38,518 bases of DNA from an uncultured Truepera sp. (lineage in GTDB: Bacteria; Deinococcota; Deinococci; Deinococcales; Trueperaceae). The translations under genes and the position numbers were made by a program. Location of the stretch: assembly GCA_902806425.1 (NCBI GenBank), contig CADCWP010000057.1, positions 1 through 38,518 of the forward strand, given 5' to 3'. Below, piece by piece: positions 18,942 through 27,808 of the stretch (its first letter is position 1; each line of letters begins with the position of its first letter). The notes under the pieces are model-generated. The model was not told where the DNA came from. It saw nothing but the letters and a program-made list of their open reading frames with translations, and searched no databases.

Positions 18942-19901
18942 ATGAAAAAAATCCTTGCGCTCCTCGCTCTCGTTCCCGGTACGGCGTTTGCCCAGCAGAT
19001 CGCCGTCGACGGCTCCTCGACCGTTTACCCGATCTCGCTGGCGATGGCCGAAGAGTTCCAGATCGTCAACCCCGACGCGCAGATCACCGTCGGTTTCGCC
19101 GGAACGGGCGGCGGCTTTGAACGCTTCTGCGCCGGTGAAACGCAGATCTCGGACGCGAGCCGCGTTATCGAACCCGATGAAGTCGCCGCTTGCCAAGAAG
19201 CCAGTATCCCCTTTATCGAACTGCCGATAGCTGCCGACGCGCTCACCGTCGTCGTCAACCCCGAAAACGACTGGGTCGAGTGCCTCACGGTCGAACAGCT
19301 TACCCAGATCTGGTCGGCGGACGGCGGCGTCACCACCTGGAGCGACGTAAATCCTGAGTGGCCCGAAGAACCCCTCGAACTCTACGCCCCCGGCGTCGAT
19401 TCGGGCACCTTCGACTACTTTAACGAGGCCATCATCGGCGACGACGCCGAGATCCGTCAGGACTTTTCGCCGAGCGAAGACGACAACGTGCTGGTGCAGG
19501 GCGTGCAGGGTAACACGAACGCGATGGGCTTTTTTGGCTACGCCTACTACGCCGAAAACCCCGACACCTTAAAAGCGGTCGAGATTGACGGCGGTGACGG
19601 CTGCGTCGCGCCGAGCGCCGAAACGGTCGAGGACGCCTCCTATACGCCGCTCTCGCGCCCGTTATTTATCTACGTAAGCCAGAGCGCCGTCGATTCCACC
19701 CCGGCGCTTCAGGACTTTGTCGATTTCTACCTCTCGCCCGACAATACCGAGCTGATCGAGGACACCGGCTACGTGACCTATGACGAGGGCATCTACGAGG
19801 CTGTACAGGCGCGCTTTGACGAGCGTGTGACAGGCAGCGCCTTCGCCGACTTTGCGCCTGGCGACGATGTGCTCGAGGCCGTTCAAGAGGCGGAGCAGTA
19901 A
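18942..19901 (+). CDS. pstS: phosphate ABC transporter substrate-binding protein
   Basis: MKKILALLALVPGTAFAQQ signal; VDGSSTVYPISLAMAEEF; DASRVIEPDEV; GTFDYFNEAIIG. Confidence 0.92.
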   Translation: MKKILALLALVPGTAFAQQIAVDGSSTVYPISLAMAEEFQIVNPDAQITVGFAGTGGGFERFCAGETQISDASRVIEPDEVAACQEASIPFIELPIAADALTVVVNPENDWVECLTVEQLTQIWSADGGVTTWSDVNPEWPEEPLELYAPGVDSGTFDYFNEAIIGDDAEIRQDFSPSEDDNVLVQGVQGNTNAMGFFGYAYYAENPDTLKAVEIDGGDGCVAPSAETVEDASYTPLSRPLFIYVSQSAVDSTPALQDFVDFYLSPDNTELIEDTGYVTYDEGIYEAVQARFDERVTGSAFADFAPGDDVLEAVQEAEQ

Positions 19902-19944
19902 GCCTGACGATGAGCTGACACTGCGCTGAAATACGTAGACTAGG

Positions 19945-19971
19945 CTAGCCTTCATATGAAGGCTAGTTTTT
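19945..19971 (+). terminator. Rho-independent terminator/attenuator between pstS and pstC
   Basis: Perfect palindrome CTAGCCTTCATATGAAGGCTAG followed by TTTTT. Confidence 0.82.
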
Positions 19972-19986
19972 ACTCGAGGAGACGGC

Positions 19987-20928
19987 ATGGAGCGTAAAAC
20001 GCCCGGGATGCTCGGCAGGGCGCGGGCTGTAGGTCTTAACAAGCGGGCAGACCGGCGCGTGGGTGAGGCCGTGATCGGCACGCTGCTGCTTTTGTGTGCG
20101 CTCGTCTCGGTCGTGACGACGGTGGCGGTCGTCTACTCGATAGCCGAGGAGACGTTCCAGTTTTTCCGCGAGGTCTCGGTCGTCGAGTTTTTTACCAGCC
20201 GGGTCTGGACGCCGCTTTTTGAAAACCAAAACTTCGGTATCGCGCCCCTTGTCCTGGGCACCCTTATGGTGACCTCAATCGCCTGCGTGATCGGCTTGCC
20301 GCTGGGTCTGGGCGCGGCGATCTACCTGGCTGAGTTCGCGGGCGACCGGACACGCCGCACCGTGACGCCGATCCTCGAGGTTTTAGCCGGTATCCCCACC
20401 GTGGCGCTCGGCTACTTCGCGCTGCTCTTCGTCACGCCCGTGATCCGCGACCTTATCCCCGGCGTCAACCTCTTTAACCCGCTTTCCGCCGGGTTCGTGA
20501 TGGCGTTTCTGATCCTGCCGACGGTGACCTCTATCTCGGTCGACTCGCTGCGGGCTGTGCCCCGGAGCCTCCGTGAAGCGGGCTACGGCTTGGGCGCGTC
20601 CAAATTTGAACTGATCACCCGGGTGGTGGTGCCAGCGGCGCTCTCGGGCATTATCGCGTCGTTTATCCTGGCGATCTCCCGCGCCATCGGCGAAACCATG
20701 ATCGTGACGCTGGCGAGCGGCGGGCGGCCCAACTTTACCTTCGACCCACGCCAAGAGATGGCGACGATGACCGCCTTTATCGTGCAGGCCGGGACCGGCG
20801 ACCAAGCCGCCGGGTCTCTCGGGGCGCGCTCGCTCTACGCCGTGGCTGCGGTGCTCTTTACCATCACGCTGGTTCTCAACATCTTGTCGCAGCAGGTCGT
20901 GCGGCGGTTTTCGGAGAAGTACGAATGA
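19987..20928 (+). CDS. pstC: phosphate ABC transporter permease PstC
   Basis: PLGLGAAIYLAEFAGDRTRRTVTPILEVLAGIPTVALGYFAL; ISRAIGETMIVTLASGG. Confidence 0.92.
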   Translation: MERKTPGMLGRARAVGLNKRADRRVGEAVIGTLLLLCALVSVVTTVAVVYSIAEETFQFFREVSVVEFFTSRVWTPLFENQNFGIAPLVLGTLMVTSIACVIGLPLGLGAAIYLAEFAGDRTRRTVTPILEVLAGIPTVALGYFALLFVTPVIRDLIPGVNLFNPLSAGFVMAFLILPTVTSISVDSLRAVPRSLREAGYGLGASKFELITRVVVPAALSGIIASFILAISRAIGETMIVTLASGGRPNFTFDPRQEMATMTAFIVQAGTGDQAAGSLGARSLYAVAAVLFTITLVLNILSQQVVRRFSEKYE

Positions 20929-22307
20929 AAGCGTCTCTTAGCGCGCCTGCCGGTGCCGCCCGGCGTCCCGGCAAACGCCTCGTCAGCGCCGAAGAAGCAC
21001 GCCGCTTAGCCGCCCGGACCCGCGCGGGCCGCATCTTCGCGGTAGTGACGTTTATCCCGGTCGTCCTGGCCGTAGCCCTTGTCGGCGTGCTCTTGCTCGA
21101 CACGCTCCTCGACACCGTATCGTGGCAGATCGTCGAACCGAGCAGCAGCACGAGCGGCGAGAGCTTCCCTTGGTCGGCTGCGCCTTTGGGCGGGCGTGAG
21201 GTGATCCGCCTAGACCTCGCCGCGCAGGGCGAGACGCCCGAAGACGTGCAGGCGTTCATGAACGACCCCGAGGAGCTGCGCCTCTTTGAAGCGCGGGGCC
21301 GGATCGAACTCATGTGGCGTACGGAGGACGGGCCCTTCCGCTGGGTGGTGACCAACAGCCGCGACGACAGCGTAGCGGACATCGGCTTATTCGGTGTGAA
21401 CGCGTACTTGAGCGAGCTGCGTGGTGAATTGGCCGAAGATGTGGAGGATTTGGACCCCGCCGAAGGGGGGCTTTTAGGCCGGTTGCAGGGGGCCGACCTG
21501 GACGGGCTGTTTAACCGCTTCGCCAACATCGGGTTGCTTTCAAGTACCTTAGGGGAGGATCAGAACCTCTACCTGAACCCCTGGCTAGACCTTTCTTTCT
21601 TGACCAAAAACGCCTCCCGCACGCCGGTCGTCGCCGGTCTCAAGGTTGCGCTCCTGGGCACGCTCTGGGTGATGGGGTTGGTTATTCTCATCACCCTGCC
21701 GACGGGTGTGGGGGCGGCCATCTATCTGGAGGAGTACGCGCCGGAAAACCGCTTCTCGAGGCTTTTAGAACTCAACATCCGCAACCTGGCGGGCGTCCCC
21801 AGCATCGTCTACGGCATTTTGGGTTTGTACGTGTTTGTGCGGCTTGCCCAGATCGGCCCGACGATCCTATCGGCGGCCTTGACCCTTTCGCTGCTCGTGT
21901 TGCCGGTCGTGATCATCGCGGCGCGTGAAGCTATCCGGGCCGTACCCAGCACCCTGCGCCAAGCGAGTTACGGCCTGGGCGCGACCAAATGGCAGACGGT
22001 GAGCGAAGTCGTCCTGCCCAACGCTGTCGGCGGCATCGTAACGGGCGTGATTCTGGCGATAGCCAGGGCCATCGGCGAGACGGCCCCGCTCCTTTTGGTG
22101 GGCGCGGTCGGGTTTATCGCCTACCCGCCCAACGGACCCTTTTCGCGTTACACGGTGATCCCCTCACAGATCTACAACTGGATTGCCGAGAACGACGTCG
22201 AGTTCGCGCACGTCGCTTCCGCCGGAATCATCGTGCTGCTGGCCCTCCTTTTCGTTCTCTACGGCGTAGCTTTTTACCTGCGCCGCCGCTTCGAGCGGTC
22301 GTGGTAG
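20925..22307 (+). CDS. pstA: phosphate ABC transporter permease PstA with large N-terminal periplasmic insertion
   Basis: C-terminal LPTGVGAAIYLEEYAPENRFSRLLELNIRNLAGVPSIVYGILG; AIARAIGETAPLLLVGAVGF; ATGA overlap with pstC. Confidence 0.9.
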   Translation: MKASLSAPAGAARRPGKRLVSAEEARRLAARTRAGRIFAVVTFIPVVLAVALVGVLLLDTLLDTVSWQIVEPSSSTSGESFPWSAAPLGGREVIRLDLAAQGETPEDVQAFMNDPEELRLFEARGRIELMWRTEDGPFRWVVTNSRDDSVADIGLFGVNAYLSELRGELAEDVEDLDPAEGGLLGRLQGADLDGLFNRFANIGLLSSTLGEDQNLYLNPWLDLSFLTKNASRTPVVAGLKVALLGTLWVMGLVILITLPTGVGAAIYLEEYAPENRFSRLLELNIRNLAGVPSIVYGILGLYVFVRLAQIGPTILSAALTLSLLVLPVVIIAAREAIRAVPSTLRQASYGLGATKWQTVSEVVLPNAVGGIVTGVILAIARAIGETAPLLLVGAVGFIAYPPNGPFSRYTVIPSQIYNWIAENDVEFAHVASAGIIVLLALLFVLYGVAFYLRRRFERSW

Positions 22308-22452
22308 AAGCCATCTAAAAAATCCTCGTCGGGCTTTGTGACCGTAGGAAATCTTTTAGGGCCTAACGAGGATTTGAGCGAGTGGAACGAGTAAGATTGA
22401 ACGCACTCAGTCTACAAAACCATTCTTGAGATAAGTTCTAGTCAGGAGCTTT

Positions 22453-23313
22453 ATGACGACGCCCACTGTCAGCACAGAACCCAACACCCGCGCCAACACC
22501 CACGTCGGCGCAAAACCGTTTGACCTTTCGCAACCGAGCGTCCGCACCGCCCCCGTGTCCGACGAGCACGCTGTTGTGAGCATCAAAGACTTTAACCTCT
22601 GGTACGGCAACTTCCAGGCGCTCCACCACGTCTCGCTCAACATCCCCAAAAATCAGGTGACGGCGCTTATCGGCGCGTCGGGCTGCGGCAAGTCGACGCT
22701 GCTGCGCGCGATAAACCGGATGAACGACCTTATTCCGATTGTAAAAACAGACGGCACCATCACCTACGAAGGCGTCGACCTCTACGACCGTGCCGTTGAC
22801 CCGGTCGAGGTGCGCCGCCGCGTCGGGATGGTGTTTCAAAAACCCAACCCCTTTCCCAAGTCGGTCTTCGACAACGTCGCCTTTGGGCCGCGCTTAAACG
22901 CCTATAAGGGCGACCTGAACGCTCTGGTCGAAAAGTCGCTCAAACGTGCGGCGCTCTGGGAAGAGGTCAAGGACAAATTGAAGGGGTCCGGTTTAGGCCT
23001 TTCGGGTGGACAGCAGCAGCGCCTCTGCATCGCCCGGGCGATGGCGACCGAACCCGACATCATCCTGATGGACGAACCCACCTCGGCCCTCGACCCGATG
23101 TCGACCGACCGCATCGAGGGGCTTATTCACGAGATTAAAGAGCACTACACGGTCGTCATCGTTACCCACAACATGCAGCAGGCGGGGCGTGTCTCGGACC
23201 GGACGGCGTTTATGCACCTGGGCGTCCTGATCGAAGAAGGTCCGACCGACCAGATCTTTACCAACCCCAAGCACGAGATGACCGAGCGATACGTCGAGGG
23301 GCGCTTTGGCTAA
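22453..23313 (+). CDS. pstB: phosphate ABC transporter ATPase PstB
   Basis: GASGCGKST Walker [36 protein letters not shown] signature. Confidence 0.96.
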   Translation: MTTPTVSTEPNTRANTHVGAKPFDLSQPSVRTAPVSDEHAVVSIKDFNLWYGNFQALHHVSLNIPKNQVTALIGASGCGKSTLLRAINRMNDLIPIVKTDGTITYEGVDLYDRAVDPVEVRRRVGMVFQKPNPFPKSVFDNVAFGPRLNAYKGDLNALVEKSLKRAALWEEVKDKLKGSGLGLSGGQQQRLCIARAMATEPDIILMDEPTSALDPMSTDRIEGLIHEIKEHYTVVIVTHNMQQAGRVSDRTAFMHLGVLIEEGPTDQIFTNPKHEMTERYVEGRFG

Positions 23314-23405
23314 GCCGCCCTGGGTAGAACTTCACAGTAGAGCCTTACACGGGCAACCGTAACGTTTCCTGTTCGGGCTCCGCTCGAGGCATGTTGTAGT
23401 GGTGT

Positions 23406-24533
23406 GTGACCCGTCTTTTCGTTGTGGTTTTAGCGTTGGCTTCCTGCACGCCGCAGGTGACGCCGCTAGCTGTAGTCGGTGGCACGGGTGTAGGGCTAGG
23501 GCGCGAGCCCTACTTTACCGGTCTCACCAAGCCCACCGACCTGCGCTTTGTCGGCGACGGGCGGGCGCTCGCGGCTCAGCAAAAAGGCACAGTCGTGCGC
23601 CTCGGCGACGGCAAAAACAAAACTGTGCTCGACCTGCGGGGGCGCGTCGGCTGTTGTGGTGAGCGGGGCTGCTGAGTCTGGCGCTGTACCCGGACTTTGC
23701 CCAAAACGGGCTGATGTTTCTCTACGCGACCGACAAAACCGGGGCTACGGTGCTGAGCCGGGTGCGGCTCGACGTGCGGACGCTTGCGGCCAACCCCGCC
23801 ACCTATGACGTTCTTCTAGTAATTCCCCAACCCGGCCCAACCCATAACGGCGGCTAGCTCCAGTTTGGCCCGGCTGGGCTTCTCTACCTAAGCACCGGCG
23901 ACGGCCTCTACCGTCCGTCGTGGTTGGGCGCCCCCCTACGCACAGGAGACGGACGGGATGTTGGGCAAGCTTCTCCGCTTTCGGGTTGATGAGGCTGGAC
24001 TCTCCGTACCCGCCGATAATCCCTTCGTCCATGTAGAGGGCGCGGAAGCGGCGGTGTGGGCCTACGGTCTTTGCAACCCGTGGCGCTTCTCTTTCGACCG
24101 TGAGGGGGACGAGATTTACATGGCCGACGTGGGGGAAACGGCGTTTGAAGAGATCAATGTGCAGCGGCTGAGGGCGTCTCGAGGCGCGAACTATGGCTGG
24201 CCCCTCGCCGACGGGCCGCGGTGCCGCGTGCCGGGAGGGTGCGCCGGGTTTGTCCCACCAGCCCTCAGCTATACACACGCCGAGGGCTGTTCGGTCACGG
24301 GCGGTTACGTCTACCGGGGCGCGGCGCTCCCTGAGCTGACCGGACGGTATCTGTATGGCGACTTTTGGAGCGGCGTCATCTGGGCTGCCGAGCGCCGGGA
24401 TGGGCTCTGGCAGGCTGAGGTCGTGGCCGATACCTCCCTGATCCTCAGCAGTTTTGCTCGGGACGCCGCAGGCGAGGTGTATGTGCTCGATTATGCGGGA
24501 GGTGCAGTCTACAGACTCGCTGAGGCGAAGTAG
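23406..24533 (+). pseudogene. PQQ-dependent sugar dehydrogenase-like (soluble beta-propeller), multiply disrupted
   Basis: Pieces GLTKPTDLRFVGDGRALAAQQKGTVV, then another frame LALYPDFAQNGLMFLYATDK...QPGPTHNGG-TAG-LQFGPAGLLYLSTGDG, then 23958-24533 YGLCNPWRFSFDREGDEIYMADVG...ANYGWP. Confidence 0.85.
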
Positions 24534-24562
24534 GGTTGCGGCGTGGTGTCAGCACAAACTCA

Positions 24563-24597
24563 TTGACATATTTATATCTGTCTATTAGTATATGTCT
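24563..24597 (+). promoter_or_regulatory. arsR promoter and putative operator
   Basis: TTGACA (24563-24568), 17-nt spacer, TAGTAT (24586-24591); inverted repeat GACATAT/ATATGTC at 24565-24571 / 24590-24596. Confidence 0.7.
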
Positions 24598-24909
24598 ATG
24601 AACGACCTGGCTACCGAACTCAAAGCCCTAGCTGACCCGGTCAGGCTCAGCATTCTCGAGTTTCTCCTCGATCCGGTGCAGACCTGCTGTGCGAGCGACG
24701 AAGGCGTGTGCGCCTGCGACTTCGAGACCATCTTGGGACTGTCACAGCCAACCGTGAGCCACCACATGAAGCTTTTGGTGCAGGCGGGCTTCGTGCGCGC
24801 CCGAAAGCGTGGGCGCTGGGTCTACTACGACCTCAACCGTGAGGCGTTTGGGGCGCTACAAAAAGTACTCTCCCGCTTCGCCTCCCTTCCGGTTTTAGAA
24901 AGGGGGTGA
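24598..24909 (+). CDS. arsR: ArsR-family metalloregulator
   Basis: LADPVRLSILEFLLDP..TCCASDEGVCACDFETILGLSQPTVSHHMKLLVQAGFVRARKRGRWVYYDLN; start at 24598 (leaderless) or 24592. Confidence 0.92.
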   Translation: MNDLATELKALADPVRLSILEFLLDPVQTCCASDEGVCACDFETILGLSQPTVSHHMKLLVQAGFVRARKRGRWVYYDLNREAFGALQKVLSRFASLPVLERG

Positions 24910-24913
24910 GACC

Positions 24914-25000
24914 ATGCAACTAGTTGTGCTGAACGACGACGGCTGCGACTGCGGCGAAAGCTGCACCTGCGATGAAAATTGCAGCTGCACCTGCTGCTGA
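24914..25000 (+). CDS. 28-aa cysteine-rich peptide MQLVVLNDDGCDCGESCTCDENCSCTCC
   Basis: Strong purine-rich RBS (aaagggggtgag) before ATG, 4 nt after arsR stop; 8 Cys, all TGC; not in ORF track because short. Confidence 0.75.
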   Translation: MQLVVLNDDGCDCGESCTCDENCSCTCC

Positions 25001-25007
25001 ACCTTGT

Positions 25008-25033
25008 AGGGCGCGCTGAACATCGCGCGCCCT
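25008..25033 (+). terminator. Intra-operon hairpin (possible attenuator) after Cys-rich ORF
   Basis: AGGGCGCGC-tgaacatc-GCGCGCCCT, 9-bp perfect stem; weak T-tract. Confidence 0.65.
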
Positions 25034-25054
25034 TTCCTATCCAAGGAGAACCCC

Positions 25055-25102
25055 ATGCACCCTTTTGACCTTTACAGGCGAAGCAACGACCGGGCGGCGT
25101 AG
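25055..25102 (+). CDS. 15-aa ORF MHPFDLYRRSNDRAA directly upstream of arsM
   Basis: Strong RBS AAGGAG upstream; stop 2 nt before arsM ATG, which has no clear RBS of its own. Confidence 0.45.
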   Translation: MHPFDLYRRSNDRAA

Positions 25103-25104
25103 CT

Positions 25105-26193
25105 ATGGACGTGCGCGAGCGAGTACAGAACTATTACGGGCGACGTATCACCCAGAATCAGGGCTGTTGCGCCTCCAAAGGCGAAACGGGTCGCGTTGGG
25201 ACGCTCGAGGTGCCGACTTACGGTTGCGGCACGCCCACCCGTTTCGCCGACCTGCAACCGGAGGAGACGGTGCTCGACCTCGGCAGCGGTGCAGGCCTAG
25301 ACTGCTTCCGGGCGGCCCAGGCGGTCGGCGAAACCGGGTACGTCATCGGCGTAGACATGACCCCGGAGATGCTGAAACGGGCGCGGGCAGGCGCGGCTCA
25401 GCTCGGCCTCCTAAACGTCGAATTTCGAGAAGGCTACATCGAAGCGTTGCCCGTCGAACCGGGAAGCGTCGACGCTATCTTGTCGAACTGCGTGGTGAAC
25501 CTGTCTACCGATAAAACCGCGGTACTGCGCGAAGCCTACCGGGTGCTGAGAGCGGGTGGACGACTGGCGATCAGCGACATGGTGCGGGTTGGTGACGCTC
25601 CGGCGAGGGTCACGGACGAGGGCTGGTGCGCCTGCGAGGACGGTGCGGAAACGGTTGCACAGTACCAGGCGCGGCTGCAAGAGGTCGGTTTTGCCGGTAT
25701 CAGCTTCACCGGCAACGCTCCGGAGAACGGCACCTATAGCGCTCAGATACGGGCCACGAAACCCGCCATCCGTGAGGCGTCACCCGCTGACCGGCAAGCT
25801 ATCGAAGCGCTTCTAGAAGGGGCTGATCTGCCCACGGACGGCTTAGGCGCGACCGAACTCCTGGTGCTCGAGGAAAACGGCACTGTGATGGGTGTCGTCG
25901 GCTTTGAACCCTACGGCGAGGCGGCCCTGTTGCGGTCGCTGGTGGTAGCACCGAAAGGGCGCGGTGGTGGGCTGGCGTGGGCACTGCTGGTGCGCGCTCT
26001 AACCGTGCTGCGCGCGCGGGGCTTCACGGTCGCCTATGTCCTTACGACCACCGTTCCTGAACTGCTGCTTAAGCATGGGTTTACGGAGCTTTCACGGGAC
26101 GCCCTGCCCGAAGCTCTGGGCGCTTCGGCACAGCTCCGGGGGGCGGGAGCGTGCCCCGCATCGGCTCGAGCCTTTACCAAGCAAATCGTATGA
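25105..26193 (+). CDS. arsM: arsenite methyltransferase ArsM fused to ArsN2-like GNAT N-acetyltransferase
   Basis: N-terminal [35 protein letters not shown]...[11 protein letters not shown]...[11 protein letters not shown]-terminal [26 protein letters not shown]...[21 protein letters not shown]...[14 protein letters not shown]. Confidence 0.88.
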   Translation: MDVRERVQNYYGRRITQNQGCCASKGETGRVGTLEVPTYGCGTPTRFADLQPEETVLDLGSGAGLDCFRAAQAVGETGYVIGVDMTPEMLKRARAGAAQLGLLNVEFREGYIEALPVEPGSVDAILSNCVVNLSTDKTAVLREAYRVLRAGGRLAISDMVRVGDAPARVTDEGWCACEDGAETVAQYQARLQEVGFAGISFTGNAPENGTYSAQIRATKPAIREASPADRQAIEALLEGADLPTDGLGATELLVLEENGTVMGVVGFEPYGEAALLRSLVVAPKGRGGGLAWALLVRALTVLRARGFTVAYVLTTTVPELLLKHGFTELSRDALPEALGASAQLRGAGACPASARAFTKQIV

Positions 26194-27335
26194 CAACCGC
26201 ACCCCTACAGGCCCCACGCAAGCGGCTTTCCTTCCTCGACCGCTACCTGACGCTGTGGATTTTTCTGGCGATGGCTTTGGGAGTCGCCCTCGGGGCAGCG
26301 GTTCCCGATGTGGGCCGCGTCCTCGACGCTTTGAGCGTCGGCGCCACCAACATCCCGATTGCGGTCGGGCTGGTGCTGATGATGATCCCGCCGCTTGCCA
26401 AAGTACGCTATGGCAAGCTGCCGCAGGTCTTCCGCAACGTCCGGGTGCTCGGCCTGTCGCTGCTGCAAAACTGGCTCATCGGGCCGTTTCTGATGTTCTT
26501 TCTAGCGGTTGCCTTTTTGCAGAACTATCCGGAGTACATGGTGGGCGTTATCCTGATCGGCCTCGCCCGGTGCATCGCCATGGTGCTGGTTTGGAACGAG
26601 CTGGCCGAAGGTGACAGGGATTACGCGGCGGGGCTGGTGGCCTTTAACAGCGTTTTCCAGGTACTTTTTTTCAGCGTCTACGCTTGGTTTTTTCTCTCGG
26701 TGCTGCCGCCCCTGTTCGGACTCTCTGGAAGCGTCATCGGTATCAGTATCACCGAGGTCGCTAGGGCCGTGCTGGTCTACCTCGGGATTCCGTTCGCCAT
26801 CGGCGTTTTGTGCCGGGTTGTCTTGATTCCGCGCAAGGGACAAGCGTGGTACGACACGGCATTTTTGCCGCGTATAGGCCCAGTGACCCTGATCGCCTTG
26901 CTGTTTACCATCGTAGTGATGTTCAGCCTGCAAGGGGGCGCGATTCTTTCGCAGCCGGTCAATGTGCTCCTCGTCGCCACGCCGCTACTGATCTACTTCG
27001 TGGTGATGTTTCTGGTCAGCTTCGGCATGGGCAGGTTGATCGGGGCCGACTATTCACAGACCGCTACCCTCTCGTTTACCGCTGCCGGGAACAATTTTGA
27101 GCTGGCCTTGGCGGTCGCCGTGGCGGTGTTCGGCGTCGGATCGGGGGTTGCGTTCGCTGCCGTTATCGGACCGCTGGTGGAAGTTCCGGCCATGATCGCG
27201 CTGGTCAGCGTAGCTTTTTGGCTGCGTCGGCGCTATTTTGGCGAGCCACAACCTACCGATAGAACGGTGCTGCAAAGTGCGGATGCGGGCTGCGCGACAG
27301 AGATCGGCCACTCCATCAAAGGGAAACGCGCGTGA
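26190..27335 (+). CDS. acr3: ACR3-family arsenite efflux permease
   Basis: [79 protein letters not shown] overlap with arsM. Confidence 0.95.
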   Translation: MTTAPLQAPRKRLSFLDRYLTLWIFLAMALGVALGAAVPDVGRVLDALSVGATNIPIAVGLVLMMIPPLAKVRYGKLPQVFRNVRVLGLSLLQNWLIGPFLMFFLAVAFLQNYPEYMVGVILIGLARCIAMVLVWNELAEGDRDYAAGLVAFNSVFQVLFFSVYAWFFLSVLPPLFGLSGSVIGISITEVARAVLVYLGIPFAIGVLCRVVLIPRKGQAWYDTAFLPRIGPVTLIALLFTIVVMFSLQGGAILSQPVNVLLVATPLLIYFVVMFLVSFGMGRLIGADYSQTATLSFTAAGNNFELALAVAVAVFGVGSGVAFAAVIGPLVEVPAMIALVSVAFWLRRRYFGEPQPTDRTVLQSADAGCATEIGHSIKGKRA

Positions 27336-27808
27336 CGCGGGTTTTACTGTTCTGCACCCACAACTCGGCGCGTAGCCAGATGGCCGAGGGCTGGGTGCGG
27401 CACTACGCGCGTGAGCTGAGCGCGGACATCGCGGTGTCCTCTGCCGGGACGGAACAGACCTGGGTCAAGCCGGAAGCCACCGAGGTGATGCGGGAAGTTG
27501 GTATCGACCTGTCCGGTCACACCTCCAAAAGCTTGGACATGCTGCCCGACCCGTGGGCCTTTGACGTGGTGGTGACGGTCTGCGACAGCGCCAACGAAGC
27601 CTGCCCCGTCTACCCGATCAAAACCACGCGGCTGCATGTGTCGTTCCCCGACCCTAGTGGGCAGGGCGTGCAGAGGTGGCGCGAGGTTCGGGACGCGCTC
27701 GGCGGCATGAGCCGCGCGCTGGTCGAAGCGATAGCTAGCGGTGAAGCCCCGACACAAGAAACGTTGATTGAGGCGGGCAAGCTGCCCCAGCTGGGACTAT
27801 CACGGTGA
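27332..27808 (+). CDS. arsC: arsenate reductase (LMW-PTP-like ArsC)
   Basis: [39 protein letters not shown]. Confidence 0.9.
   Translation: MTRVLLFCTHNSARSQMAEGWVRHYARELSADIAVSSAGTEQTWVKPEATEVMREVGIDLSGHTSKSLDMLPDPWAFDVVVTVCDSANEACPVYPIKTTRLHVSFPDPSGQGVQRWREVRDALGGMSRALVEAIASGEAPTQETLIEAGKLPQLGLSR

Noticed and set aside
25065-25514. 149-aa ORF in alternate frame over arsM
   Set aside because: Overlaps well-supported ArsM; Arg-rich shadow ORF
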